Positions 1 to 5,860 of a stretch of DNA of 7,175 nucleotides are shown piece by piece. Under the pieces are notes generated by a model. That model did no database searches. It had not been told where the DNA came from and was given only the letters and a program-made list of their open reading frames with translations. The stretch covers positions 1-7,175 of the forward strand of contig CAYZME010000088.1 of NCBI GenBank assembly GCA_964479435.1, in the 5' to 3' direction. Within the stretch, counting starts at the first letter, position 1. Every line of letters begins with the position of its first letter. Made by a program: the position numbers and the translations under genes. Source of the DNA: JAAYKS01 sp964479435. Its GTDB lineage: Bacteria > Bacillota > Clostridia > Saccharofermentanales > UBA5734.

Positions 1-854
1 GCCCTTCGCATTACGCTCCCATGCAAGACCGGATCCTTGCGGCCGCGCATCGGATGCTGCGCCCGGGCGGGATTCTGGTGTATTCCACCTGTACTTTTTC
101 ACACAGGGAAAATGAAGGGACGGTCGCGCGTTTTCTGGACCGCTTTCCCGACTACGAAATACAACAAATCCCGCTCGAAGCGGGGATGTCCCCGGGGATC
201 TCCTTGCCGGACGAGGGTGGGCTGACGCCGGCCCGCGCCGGGTGCGTTGTGCGAATATGGCCGCACCGGAGCCTGGGGGAAGGGCATTTTTGCGCCAAAC
301 TGCAAAAAGGCCACGCGGAGAGAACGCATGCAGGCGGGCGTCTTGTCGCACCGGAGTTATCATCCCGCGCGGATTCGCTGCCTCCCATGTTCGGGTCGGA
401 CGTCCCGTTGGCCGCGACCGCGCACAAGTGGATTGCTGCCGCCGACAGCTGGGTTTGCGCGTCTCAGCCGTCAAGTGGAAAAGAGGGGCGTGCGCATACA
501 TTTTGGCATTGGCTGCCCGAGCCACCGCCGCTTATGGCCGGGTTGCGGGTTGCCAAGCCGGGCTTGTTTCTCGGGCTGTCCAAAGGCGGCAACGGCCAGC
601 GACACTTTGAGCCTTCTCATTCACTTTTACTCGCGCTGCGGCGTGAGGAGGTGGTCGCGGCGGTCGACATGCCGTTGTCCGACGATCGCGTGCTGCGGTA
701 TATCCGCGGGGAGACACTCGCGCCGGATGTGAGCCGTATGCCGTCCGGCCGGTTCGCGGTTTTTCTGGAAGGCTACCCGTTGGGCTGGGCACGCTATCAG
801 CCGGGAGGACAAATCAAGAACAATTATCCCAAAGCATGGAGGCGACTGACATGA
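1..854 (+). CDS. rsmF: RsmF/NOL1/NOP2/sun-family 16S rRNA (cytosine-5) methyltransferase, 5'-truncated
   Basis: This is the C-terminal portion of an S-adenosylmethionine-dependent RNA m5C methyltransferase of the RsmF/RsmB/NOP2 family, which modifies a cytosine in 16S rRNA. The frame is open to the left edge (first full codon at 3) and already resembles the family before the first ATG at 21, so the real start lies outside the window. Numbering from that Met, residues 13-27 read LRPGGILVYSTCTFS, the motif VI region whose Cys (residue 24, codon 90-92) is the family's expected nucleophile. Residues 77-95 (VRIWPHRSLGEGHFCAKLQ) are the end of the catalytic domain. From about residue 173 comes the RsmF C-terminal/PUA-like region, with GLRV, FEPSH, YIRGE and GYPLGWARY, and a close near KNNYPKAWR. 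The SAM-binding motif I and the motif IV PC cysteine are outside the window. The stop overlaps the rdgB start by four bases, suggesting coupled translation. The family call is firm; RsmF rather than a close paralogue is inferred from the C-terminal domain. Confidence 0.9.
   Translation, partial: PSHYAPMQDRILAAAHRMLRPGGILVYSTCTFSHRENEGTVARFLDRFPDYEIQQIPLEAGMSPGISLPDEGGLTPARAGCVVRIWPHRSLGEGHFCAKLQKGHAERTHAGGRLVAPELSSRADSLPPMFGSDVPLAATAHKWIAAADSWVCASQPSSGKEGRAHTFWHWLPEPPPLMAGLRVAKPGLFLGLSKGGNGQRHFEPSHSLLLALRREEVVAAVDMPLSDDRVLRYIRGETLAPDVSRMPSGRFAVFLEGYPLGWARYQPGGQIKNNYPKAWRRLT
838..842 (+). promoter_or_regulatory. Ribosome binding site of rdgB (GGAGG)
   Basis: GGAGG lies 8 bases before the ATG at 851 and inside the last codons of the rsmF-like gene. 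It decides the rdgB start: the in-frame ATG at 836 begins just before this site and has no purine-rich sequence upstream of it. Confidence 0.75.
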
Positions 855-1477
855 TCCGGGTTGAGAAGGACCACACGCAGCGGCAGCGATTGGTGCTGGC
901 CACAGCCAATCGCGACAAGATTGAGGAGATCCGGGAGATTTTGGCGGGCCTGCCGTTCGCGGTCGTGCCGATGCGAGAGGCCGGGTTTACCGATGAGATT
1001 GAAGAAAACGGGACCACATTCGAGGAGAACGCGATGATCAAAGCGCGGGCTGTCCACGCTGCAACCGCAGGATACGTATGCGCCGATGATTCCGGGCTGA
1101 TGATCGACGCGTTGGGTGGCGCGCCCGGCGTTCTCAGTGCGCGCTTCGCCGGCGAACAAGCGGATTATCCACAGAAAATCGCCCGCATTTGGGAGATGCT
1201 GCGAGACATCGATCCCTCCCGCTGGGATGCTTCTTTTCATTGTGCCATCGCGGTGATCAAGCCGGACGGCCAATCTTTTGTTGTGCATGGCGTTTGCCGT
1301 GGCCGCATCATCCCCGAGATGCGCGGGTCGCATGGCTTCGGTTACGATCCGATTTTTTATGTTCCCGAGCTGGGCATGACGACGGCGGAGATGGAGCCGG
1401 CACAAAAACACAAGATCAGTCATCGTGGCCGCGCGTTGCGAAAGATGGTGGAAAGGCTGCGGCAAGAGCAACTTTGA
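851..1477 (+). CDS. rdgB: RdgB/HAM1-family XTP/dITP pyrophosphatase
   Basis: This cytoplasmic enzyme hydrolyses non-canonical purine triphosphates (dITP, ITP, XTP) to monophosphates plus pyrophosphate and keeps deaminated bases out of DNA and RNA. The 208-residue product is a usual family length. All family motifs are visible: the triphosphate-binding TANRDKIEE (residues 18-26), ENGTTFEENAMIKA (52-65), the metal/catalytic DDSGL (79-83), GVLSARFAG (93-101), the base-recognition GFGYDPIF (162-169) and KHKISHRGRA (186-195). The start at 851 is chosen over the ATG at 836 because of the GGAGG site; 851 also forms an ATGA overlap with the preceding stop. It has an N-terminal extension of about 12 residues before the first beta strand, slightly longer than in many homologues. 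It is probably cotranscribed with the upstream methyltransferase. No convincing terminator follows in the 62 bases before the next promoter. Confidence 0.96.
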   Translation: MIRVEKDHTQRQRLVLATANRDKIEEIREILAGLPFAVVPMREAGFTDEIEENGTTFEENAMIKARAVHAATAGYVCADDSGLMIDALGGAPGVLSARFAGEQADYPQKIARIWEMLRDIDPSRWDASFHCAIAVIKPDGQSFVVHGVCRGRIIPEMRGSHGFGYDPIFYVPELGMTTAEMEPAQKHKISHRGRALRKMVERLRQEQL

Positions 1478-1539
1478 TGCCGGCCGCCCGTGGATATTCT
1501 TGTTGAACGATGGGCCATACACCCGGCGATCCGCATGCG

Positions 1540-1568
1540 TTGACCCGGCTTTCTCTACATGATATATT
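1540..1568 (+). promoter_or_regulatory. Sigma-A-type promoter of the pheB-hom unit
   Basis: TTGACC (1540-1545) and TATATT (1563-1568) are separated by exactly 17 bases, each matching five of six consensus positions. The predicted transcription start is near 1575, giving a leader of about 55 bases. That leader holds a small GGAC-TTTT-GTCC hairpin (1578-1589) before the pheB ribosome binding site. The preceding stretch 1478-1539 shows nothing recognisable. Confidence 0.7.
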
Positions 1569-1617
1569 TTTGCACATGGACTTTTGTCCGCGTTGCGTGT
1601 ACTTGTAGGTGGCTGTC

Positions 1618-1624
1618 AGAGAGG
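1618..1624 (+). promoter_or_regulatory. Ribosome binding site of pheB (AGAGAGG)
   Basis: AGAGAGG lies 6 bases before the GTG at 1631. It supports that GTG over the upstream in-frame ATG at 1559, which would sit inside the promoter and add 24 residues unlike the family. Confidence 0.65.
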
Positions 1625-1630
1625 CGACGG

Positions 1631-2068
1631 GTGAATAGCGAGTATTTTTTAATAAAAGCGGATGTTCTGCCGGACGTATTTCTCAAAGTCATGCGTGTCA
1701 AACGTTTGTTGAGCTCGGGCAAGGCTGATTCTGTCAATGAGGCAGTCAGGCAGATCGGACTGAGCCGTAGCGCGTATTACAAGTATAAAGACGCGGTTTT
1801 ACCATTTTATGAAAACGATCAGAACCGCGTGGTCACCCTGGTTTTTGCGGTAGAGAATTTCCCTGGCATCTTGTCCGGGATCATCAATCGCATTGCTATG
1901 GCCCGCGGCAACATTCTGACCATCAATCAGAACTTTCCCCTCAATGGGCTGGCAGATGTCTCGATCGCGATGGAAACGGAGCGGCTGGAGTTGGATTTGC
2001 AAACCTTGATGGATGAGCTGACGGGAATGTCTGGTGTCAGGTCGTGTCGGATTATGGCAAGAGAATAG
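1631..2068 (+). CDS. pheB: PheB-type ACT domain protein (UPF0735 family)
   Basis: This is a small cytoplasmic ACT-domain protein of the PheB/YszB family, with a presumed amino-acid-sensing role. The family's exact function is not established despite the historic link to chorismate mutase. From the GTG at 1631 it is 145 residues, close to the Bacillus PheB as I remember it. It has a family-typical N-terminus (EYFLIKADVLPDV, 4-16), a helix-turn-helix-like segment at about 33-52 (SVNEAVRQIGLSRSAYYKYK), then one ACT domain at about 66-142. The ACT ligand loop is intact (ENFPG, 75-79), followed by an amphipathic helix. It is the first gene after a good promoter and lies 36 bases before hom in the same direction, so the two are probably cotranscribed. 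A plausible inference is that it responds to an aspartate-family or aromatic amino acid. Confidence 0.93.
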   Translation: MNSEYFLIKADVLPDVFLKVMRVKRLLSSGKADSVNEAVRQIGLSRSAYYKYKDAVLPFYENDQNRVVTLVFAVENFPGILSGIINRIAMARGNILTINQNFPLNGLADVSIAMETERLELDLQTLMDELTGMSGVRSCRIMARE

Positions 2069-2091
2069 GAAAGGGCGGCCTTGTGGCCGGT

Positions 2092-2098
2092 AAGGAAG
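2092..2098 (+). promoter_or_regulatory. Ribosome binding site of hom (AAGGAAG)
   Basis: AAGGAAG lies 6 bases before the GTG at 2105, the best-placed start signal. An in-frame TTG at 2081 is also preceded by purines (GGAAAGGG, 2068-2075), so an eight-residue longer N-terminus cannot be excluded. Confidence 0.55.
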
Positions 2099-2104
2099 AT
2101 AACC

Positions 2105-3325
2105 GTGACAGGAGTGGCCATTTTGGGATATGGCGTGGTAGGGTCTGGAACCGCGCGCTTGTTGACGAATGGAAGCGAAGGAATTGTACGCCGGACCGGT
2201 GTTTCGCCGGTCCTCAAACGCATTGTTGATATCCGTCCCTTTCCCGGGGATCCGTTTTCTGATCTGATCACTTCTCAATTCGAGGATGTTTTACTTGATC
2301 CTGAAATCCGCGTTGTCGTTGAAACCATCGGCGGCATCGGCGCGGCTTACCAATTCACCAGGCAAGCCCTGGCGTCGGGACGCCATGTTGTGACCTCCAA
2401 CAAAGAGCTTGTGGCCGAGCACGGGCCGGAATTATTGGCACTGGCCGAGAACCATCGCGTCCATTATTTGTTTGAGGCCAGTGTCGGCGGCGGAATTCCC
2501 GTTCTACACCCGTTGAACCACTGCCTCCATGCCAATGAAATCCATTCTGTGGCGGGTATTTTGAACGGCACCACAAATTATATTTTGACGCGAATGGAAC
2601 AGGCGGGCATTCCATTTTCAGACGCGTTATCTGAGGCGCAGAGCAATGGTTTCGCGGAGCAATCTCCCACCGCGGATATCGAGGGCTGGGATTCCGTCCG
2701 CAAATTGGCGATTCTTTCGAGCATCGCGTATGAAAGATTTATTCCCTGGCGTGAGATTCAGGTTGAAGGGGTGACCGGTGTCCGACCGGAGCAGATCGGT
2801 CTTGCGACCCGCGCCGGCGCGCACGTCCGGCTCCTGGCGCGGTCTGCGCGCCAGGCAGATGGGCGTTTGTCGGCCTCGGTATTGCCAGTGGCGTTGAGTC
2901 GGGCGCACCCCGTGTGCAGCGCCGCGGGTGTCAACAATGCGGTCGCGATCACAGGGGACGCGGTGGGAACCGTGATGTTTTACGGCCCGGGAGCGGGCGC
3001 CCTGCCGACTGCCAGCGCGGTCGTGTCGGATGTGCTCGAGTGCCTGTTGACCCCGAATCAATCGAAAAGAGCGAAATGGCAACCCCTGTCTGGCGGGGCG
3101 CTGACTCCCTTTGCCGTGCACGAGGTGCAGGTACTGGTGAAAAAAGGCCATGCGCTGGCCGCAGCTCTCGAGGCGAACGGGTATACGGCCCGCCACGCCG
3201 ATGTGAACGCGGATGTCCTGTGGTTTGGATCCGAAAGGACCTTGCGCGAAGGACACCTGTCGTTGGCCCTGGAGCGGACGGGCATGCCGCATGACGCAGG
3301 GTGGATTCGTTACGTCCCCGGGTAA
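2105..3325 (+). CDS. hom: Homoserine dehydrogenase with a shortened, atypical C-terminal region
   Basis: It reduces aspartate-4-semialdehyde to homoserine with NAD(P)H, the branch point to threonine and methionine, in the cytoplasm. The 406 residues show, in order: the Rossmann motif GYGVVG (8-13), TSNKEL with the conserved Lys (97-102), FEASVGGGIP (123-132), NGTTNYIL (154-161), and a segment at 178-200 that fits the family signature from A-x3-G through D-x-x-D/G-x-D to the conserved Lys (EGWDSVRK). GPGAGALPTASAVVSD (294-309) is the usual end of the catalytic part. The last 95 or so residues occupy the ACT-domain position, but the D-x-P-G ligand loop is missing. The GTG at 2105 is preferred because of AAGGAAG; the TTG at 2081 is the alternative. 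It follows pheB by 36 bases. No thrB or thrC follows: the next gene is convergent, 8 bases beyond the stop. Confidence 0.95.
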   Translation: MTGVAILGYGVVGSGTARLLTNGSEGIVRRTGVSPVLKRIVDIRPFPGDPFSDLITSQFEDVLLDPEIRVVVETIGGIGAAYQFTRQALASGRHVVTSNKELVAEHGPELLALAENHRVHYLFEASVGGGIPVLHPLNHCLHANEIHSVAGILNGTTNYILTRMEQAGIPFSDALSEAQSNGFAEQSPTADIEGWDSVRKLAILSSIAYERFIPWREIQVEGVTGVRPEQIGLATRAGAHVRLLARSARQADGRLSASVLPVALSRAHPVCSAAGVNNAVAITGDAVGTVMFYGPGAGALPTASAVVSDVLECLLTPNQSKRAKWQPLSGGALTPFAVHEVQVLVKKGHALAAALEANGYTARHADVNADVLWFGSERTLREGHLSLALERTGMPHDAGWIRYVPG

Positions 3326-3333
3326 GGCACGCT

Positions 3334-5250
3334 CTAAAGGTCAATCTGGTTACGGATGTAGTCCTGGTATAATTCGTCCAATTGGCGCATCCGCGCGCTG
3401 ATTTCCAGTTGCAAATCAGACACCGCCGAGAAGTCTTTGCGGTCAATCGCCTCGCAGATTTGTGTAAACATCGATACAACCGGCGGGCGGTCCTTGGCCA
3501 ACATCAAGCGCATCTCGTTGAGCTCATCCCAGACTTCCTCATCGCAATCATAGGGTGATTCGACCCGCCGGTACGCGCGAACCCGATCCAGATTTGCCAC
3601 CAAAATGCGATCTTTGAGTTCACGAATCCACAAGTTCAGCATCGCTGTGGCGTAGGACATGATTACGCTCCGGGTAAAAATCGCGTCGCGATATAGGATC
3701 TCCAGCCCTTCTTCCTGCTCGAGCAAGCACTGGATGGTTTGATACACCGTTGCCGGCGGTTTGCCAAACAAGCGGTCGCGTTCTTGTGCGTCGTAATGCT
3801 CAAATAAATCCAATTCCGAGCGAAACATCCGCTCGGTCTGAAGATAAAGACCGGGCTCACCCGCTTCTTTGCAGAACTCCGCCTGTAATGAACCCCCGCT
3901 CCTGCCGCTGGTCATCGCGTAGCGGATGCCATCCAGCATACAAGGATAAATAGCGGCCAAACAGATATAAACATTGGTGTGCGGATTGGGAGAGCGGATC
4001 TCAAACCGCGTAGACATCGGCGCTTCGGGGCTGCGGATCAACCCCAGCAGAACCGTTCGATTGCGGGAGAGCGATGACAAGTCCACGCCGATGGAAGCGA
4101 CCGCGTGGGTTGGCGCTTCATACCCGGGCTGCAAACGGTTGAAGGCATCATTGGAAACAGTGATGAAGGAGCGGATGGTGTCGTAGTGTTTCATAAACCC
4201 CATCAACGCGCCCCAGCCGACCTCACTGAGATAATCCTGGTTGTAATCCTTTGGCGAGAACAGATTGATCCGGCGGCCGTCGCGCAAGCGCGCGATGGCA
4301 TTGACATGGATGTGCTCGCCGCTTCCGGCGACTCCTTCCACCGGTTTGGCCATAAATGTGGCCTCAAGCCCGTGCATCCGGAACACTTCTTTAATAAAAA
4401 TCCGGGCAAACAATTCGTTGTCGCCGGCTTGCAGCGCCGAACTGAATCGCCAGTCGATTTCCAATTGCTCCATGATGTGGTCCAAATGACCACTTCCTGT
4501 AATTTGAGCTTTGACCCCGCCGACTTCTTTGTGACCCATTTCAGGCTTCAGGCCATAATGTTCCAACAGCTCGATCGATTGCTCCAGAGCGGTGCGTACA
4601 ACACCTTTGGTTCGCTTCCAGTACTGCTCTTGCAGCCCTTGCGAGACCGACAACTTCTCTTTACTGATCCGGTCTTCCGGTGTGCGCACCCAAAATTCCA
4701 ATTCGGTGGCCGCGGTCAACGCGACCTCCAGTACGTCTGCCGCCGCGAAGCCAAACGCGTCGCACAGCTGTGGGTGTTCGGCGAGCAGATTGCGAACGCC
4801 CTCATCAAAAGCGCATACAGCGCGTTTGAGTAACGAGCGGGAGCAAACCAGAATCCCATCGTGTTTCAGAAAAGACGGGATGCGCAACGTACCCACCGGT
4901 AACCGGCTGATCGGATCGATGTTTTCGTAATTGTAATCGACAAACCAGGTGACGTCCGCGTCCGCGATCAAGTCAACTTTGCCGTTGTGCAAAGTCGCGA
5001 TGCCCGGCAAGACGACGGATGAACCATCTGTCTGAACTCCACCACTTAAGTAGCCGTCTATATCTTCCAGGAAAAGAGAAACCGGGATTTTCTCATCGGT
5101 ATCGTTGCCGGCCAGGTCGATGCCGGCCAGAGAAACGAAGCGGATTTCCGGCCGCGCGGTCAGAACTTCGCGCAATTGCTCTGCGCTATGTTCCCCGCAA
5201 GGTATAAAATAAAGAAGATCGGGGTGGATCGCAAAAGTATCGTGCAGCAT
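3334..5250 (-). CDS. Divergent glutamine synthetase-superfamily protein, 638 residues, with C-terminal extension
   Basis: It has the glutamine synthetase fold order: beta-grasp N-domain (about 35-110, with TDGSS at 74-78), then the catalytic barrel with TELEFWV (E183, E185), HKEVGG (E242), ATFMAKP (297-303), GSGEHIHVN (309-317, H313 and H315), NRLQPGYEAP (371-380), NRT (R398) and RFEIRSPNP (E417, R419). Aligned by eye with enterobacterial GlnA, the Glu220 metal ligand is Gln249, Arg344 is Gly403 and the Met before the active-site His is Glu312. Beyond about residue 445 comes a mostly helical, charged extension of about 190 residues; the GlnA C-terminal region with its adenylylation Tyr is not recognisable. 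From memory, similar proteins of about 630 residues occur in Clostridia-type Firmicutes annotated as glutamine synthetase; their substrate is not known to me. Ligation of ammonia or an amine to glutamate is possible, not shown. The ATG at 5250 has GGAAGG (5259-5264) 8 bases upstream. It converges on hom. Confidence 0.88.
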   Translation of the reverse strand: MLHDTFAIHPDLLYFIPCGEHSAEQLREVLTARPEIRFVSLAGIDLAGNDTDEKIPVSLFLEDIDGYLSGGVQTDGSSVVLPGIATLHNGKVDLIADADVTWFVDYNYENIDPISRLPVGTLRIPSFLKHDGILVCSRSLLKRAVCAFDEGVRNLLAEHPQLCDAFGFAAADVLEVALTAATELEFWVRTPEDRISKEKLSVSQGLQEQYWKRTKGVVRTALEQSIELLEHYGLKPEMGHKEVGGVKAQITGSGHLDHIMEQLEIDWRFSSALQAGDNELFARIFIKEVFRMHGLEATFMAKPVEGVAGSGEHIHVNAIARLRDGRRINLFSPKDYNQDYLSEVGWGALMGFMKHYDTIRSFITVSNDAFNRLQPGYEAPTHAVASIGVDLSSLSRNRTVLLGLIRSPEAPMSTRFEIRSPNPHTNVYICLAAIYPCMLDGIRYAMTSGRSGGSLQAEFCKEAGEPGLYLQTERMFRSELDLFEHYDAQERDRLFGKPPATVYQTIQCLLEQEEGLEILYRDAIFTRSVIMSYATAMLNLWIRELKDRILVANLDRVRAYRRVESPYDCDEEVWDELNEMRLMLAKDRPPVVSMFTQICEAIDRKDFSAVSDLQLEISARMRQLDELYQDYIRNQIDL

Positions 5251-5296
5251 GAATTCCGCCTTCCGGGAGCCGCGTCCATCACACGCGACGCTGTTT

Positions 5297-5320
5297 GGTA
5301 TACGTTATTGAGGGTATACG
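5297..5320. repeat. Direct repeat GGTATACG x2, possible operator of the glutamine synthetase-like gene
   Basis: GGTATACG occurs at 5297-5304 and again at 5313-5320, 16 bases start to start; each copy contains the palindrome GTATAC. They lie 47-70 bases upstream of the glutamine synthetase-like start. On the minus strand TATGAT (complement of 5322-5327) is a possible -10 just upstream of the repeats, but I find no matching -35 and no GlnR/TnrA-type box. The role as an operator is inferred from position only. Confidence 0.35.
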
Positions 5321-5333
5321 ATCATACAGAAAA

Positions 5334-5367
5334 AAGAAAGCCATCTGACACGTCAGATGGCTTTCTT
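5334..5367 (-). terminator. Rho-independent terminator after the zinc-ribbon gene, possibly bidirectional
   Basis: This is a perfect inverted repeat with 16-base arms (AAGAAAGCCATCTGAC and its complement) around AC; a real loop must open one or two inner pairs. On the minus strand it starts 21 bases after the zinc-ribbon stop and its arm runs into a T-run (complement of 5330-5335). On the plus strand TTTTTT follows at 5372-5377, but no gene ends there. It separates the zinc-ribbon gene from the glutamine synthetase-like gene downstream, which therefore needs its own promoter. Confidence 0.85.
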
Positions 5368-5388
5368 GCTGTTTTTTGCCCGGACGGA

Positions 5389-5568
5389 TCAGTATCTGTT
5401 GTCATACCCCCCGTTGTCCTGGCGGCGGGCCTGTTTGCGTGCGCGACGGCAGTCGGGGCAACGGACAGGTTCGTTCTCGAATCCCTTCTCTTTGTAGAAA
5501 GCCTGCTCGCCTTCGGTGAACGCGAACTCATTTCCACAATCTCTGCAAACGATGATTTTGTCTGGCAT
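5389..5568 (-). CDS. Small zinc-ribbon domain protein
   Basis: This 59-residue protein has two knuckles, CRDC (8-11) and CPDC (37-40), spaced as in a treble-clef/zinc-ribbon fold expected to bind one Zn. Between them is the segment NEFAFTEGEQAFYKEKGF (13-30), typical of the short Firmicutes proteins labelled probable zinc-ribbon domain and sometimes misannotated as cytochrome c551. The tail (41-59) is rich in Arg, Gln, Asn and Tyr and looks disordered, compatible with nucleic-acid contact, though no function is established. The ATG at 5568 is chosen because GGGAGG (complement of 5578-5583) lies 9 bases before it; the frame stays open to 5646, but the added residues do not resemble the family. 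It is monocistronic, bounded by its own promoter and the strong terminator. Confidence 0.92.
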   Translation of the reverse strand: MPDKIIVCRDCGNEFAFTEGEQAFYKEKGFENEPVRCPDCRRARKQARRQDNGGYDNRY

Positions 5569-5577
5569 GTACGGGTA

Positions 5578-5583
5578 CCTCCC
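5578..5583 (-). promoter_or_regulatory. Ribosome binding site of the zinc-ribbon gene (GGGAGG)
   Basis: GGGAGG on the minus strand, 9 bases before the ATG at 5568, fixes the start of the 59-residue protein against a 26-residue longer reading from 5646. Confidence 0.7.
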
Positions 5584-5687
5584 AAAGATGTCGGATTTGG
5601 GTTGAAGACAGGTGCTTCCCAGTTCATTGCAGGTGATACCCTTCATGACATTGGATGCGGTCTGACAACAATCTATCCGTGAGAGTC

Positions 5688-5717
5688 ATCATATCATACG
5701 GTCTTTCGGGTTTACAA
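5688..5717 (-). promoter_or_regulatory. Candidate sigma-A promoter of the zinc-ribbon gene
   Basis: On the minus strand TTGTAA (complement of 5712-5717) is followed after 18 bases by TATGAT (complement of 5688-5693). A second overlapping TATGAT (complement of 5693-5698) precedes it at poorer spacing. Transcription would start near 5681, giving a leader of about 110 bases without a feature I can name. Confidence 0.5.
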
Positions 5718-5746
5718 GGGGTGTTTTTTTGGTTCATTGCACATCA

Positions 5747-5776
5747 TTGTAAGCCACTCGCAACCAGTGCTATAAT
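5747..5776 (+). promoter_or_regulatory. Extended -10 promoter of the HndB-like gene
   Basis: A perfect TATAAT (5771-5776) is preceded by TGC (5768-5770), an extended -10 element. A weaker -35, TTGTAA (5747-5752), stands 18 bases upstream. Transcription should start near 5783, leaving a leader of about 78 bases with a small hairpin CGAAC/GTTCG (5803-5819) and then GGAGG at 5846-5850. Confidence 0.75.
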
Positions 5777-5860
5777 GCCTTGGGACATTCGGCCGGGGTT
5801 TGCGAACAGCGATCGTTCGGCTGTGTGAATTTTTAGTATGTGGTTGGAGGTAAATCCATC

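Noticed and set aside
824..1522. 232-codon open frame on the minus strand opposite rdgB.
   Set aside because: It covers a full-length conserved rdgB on the other strand and shows no recognisable domain.
1478..1539. Terminator after rdgB.
   Set aside because: Short GC-rich self-complementary pieces exist, but no stem is followed by a T-run.
1576..1608. Ten-codon reading frame in the pheB leader (MDFCPRCVYL, with a CPRC motif) starting at about the predicted transcription start.
   Set aside because: It has no ribosome binding site, no run of threonine, isoleucine or phenylalanine codons expected of an attenuator peptide, and no alternative hairpins. It could only be leaderless, which I cannot support.
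4105..4833. 242-codon open frame on the plus strand inside the glutamine synthetase-like gene.
   Set aside because: It is antisense to a clearly conserved protein, has no start signal and no family features; it is a codon-bias shadow.
5569..5646. Longer N-terminus of the zinc-ribbon protein from an ATG at 5646.
   Set aside because: The strong GGGAGG site lies just before the ATG at 5568, and the added residues are unlike the family.
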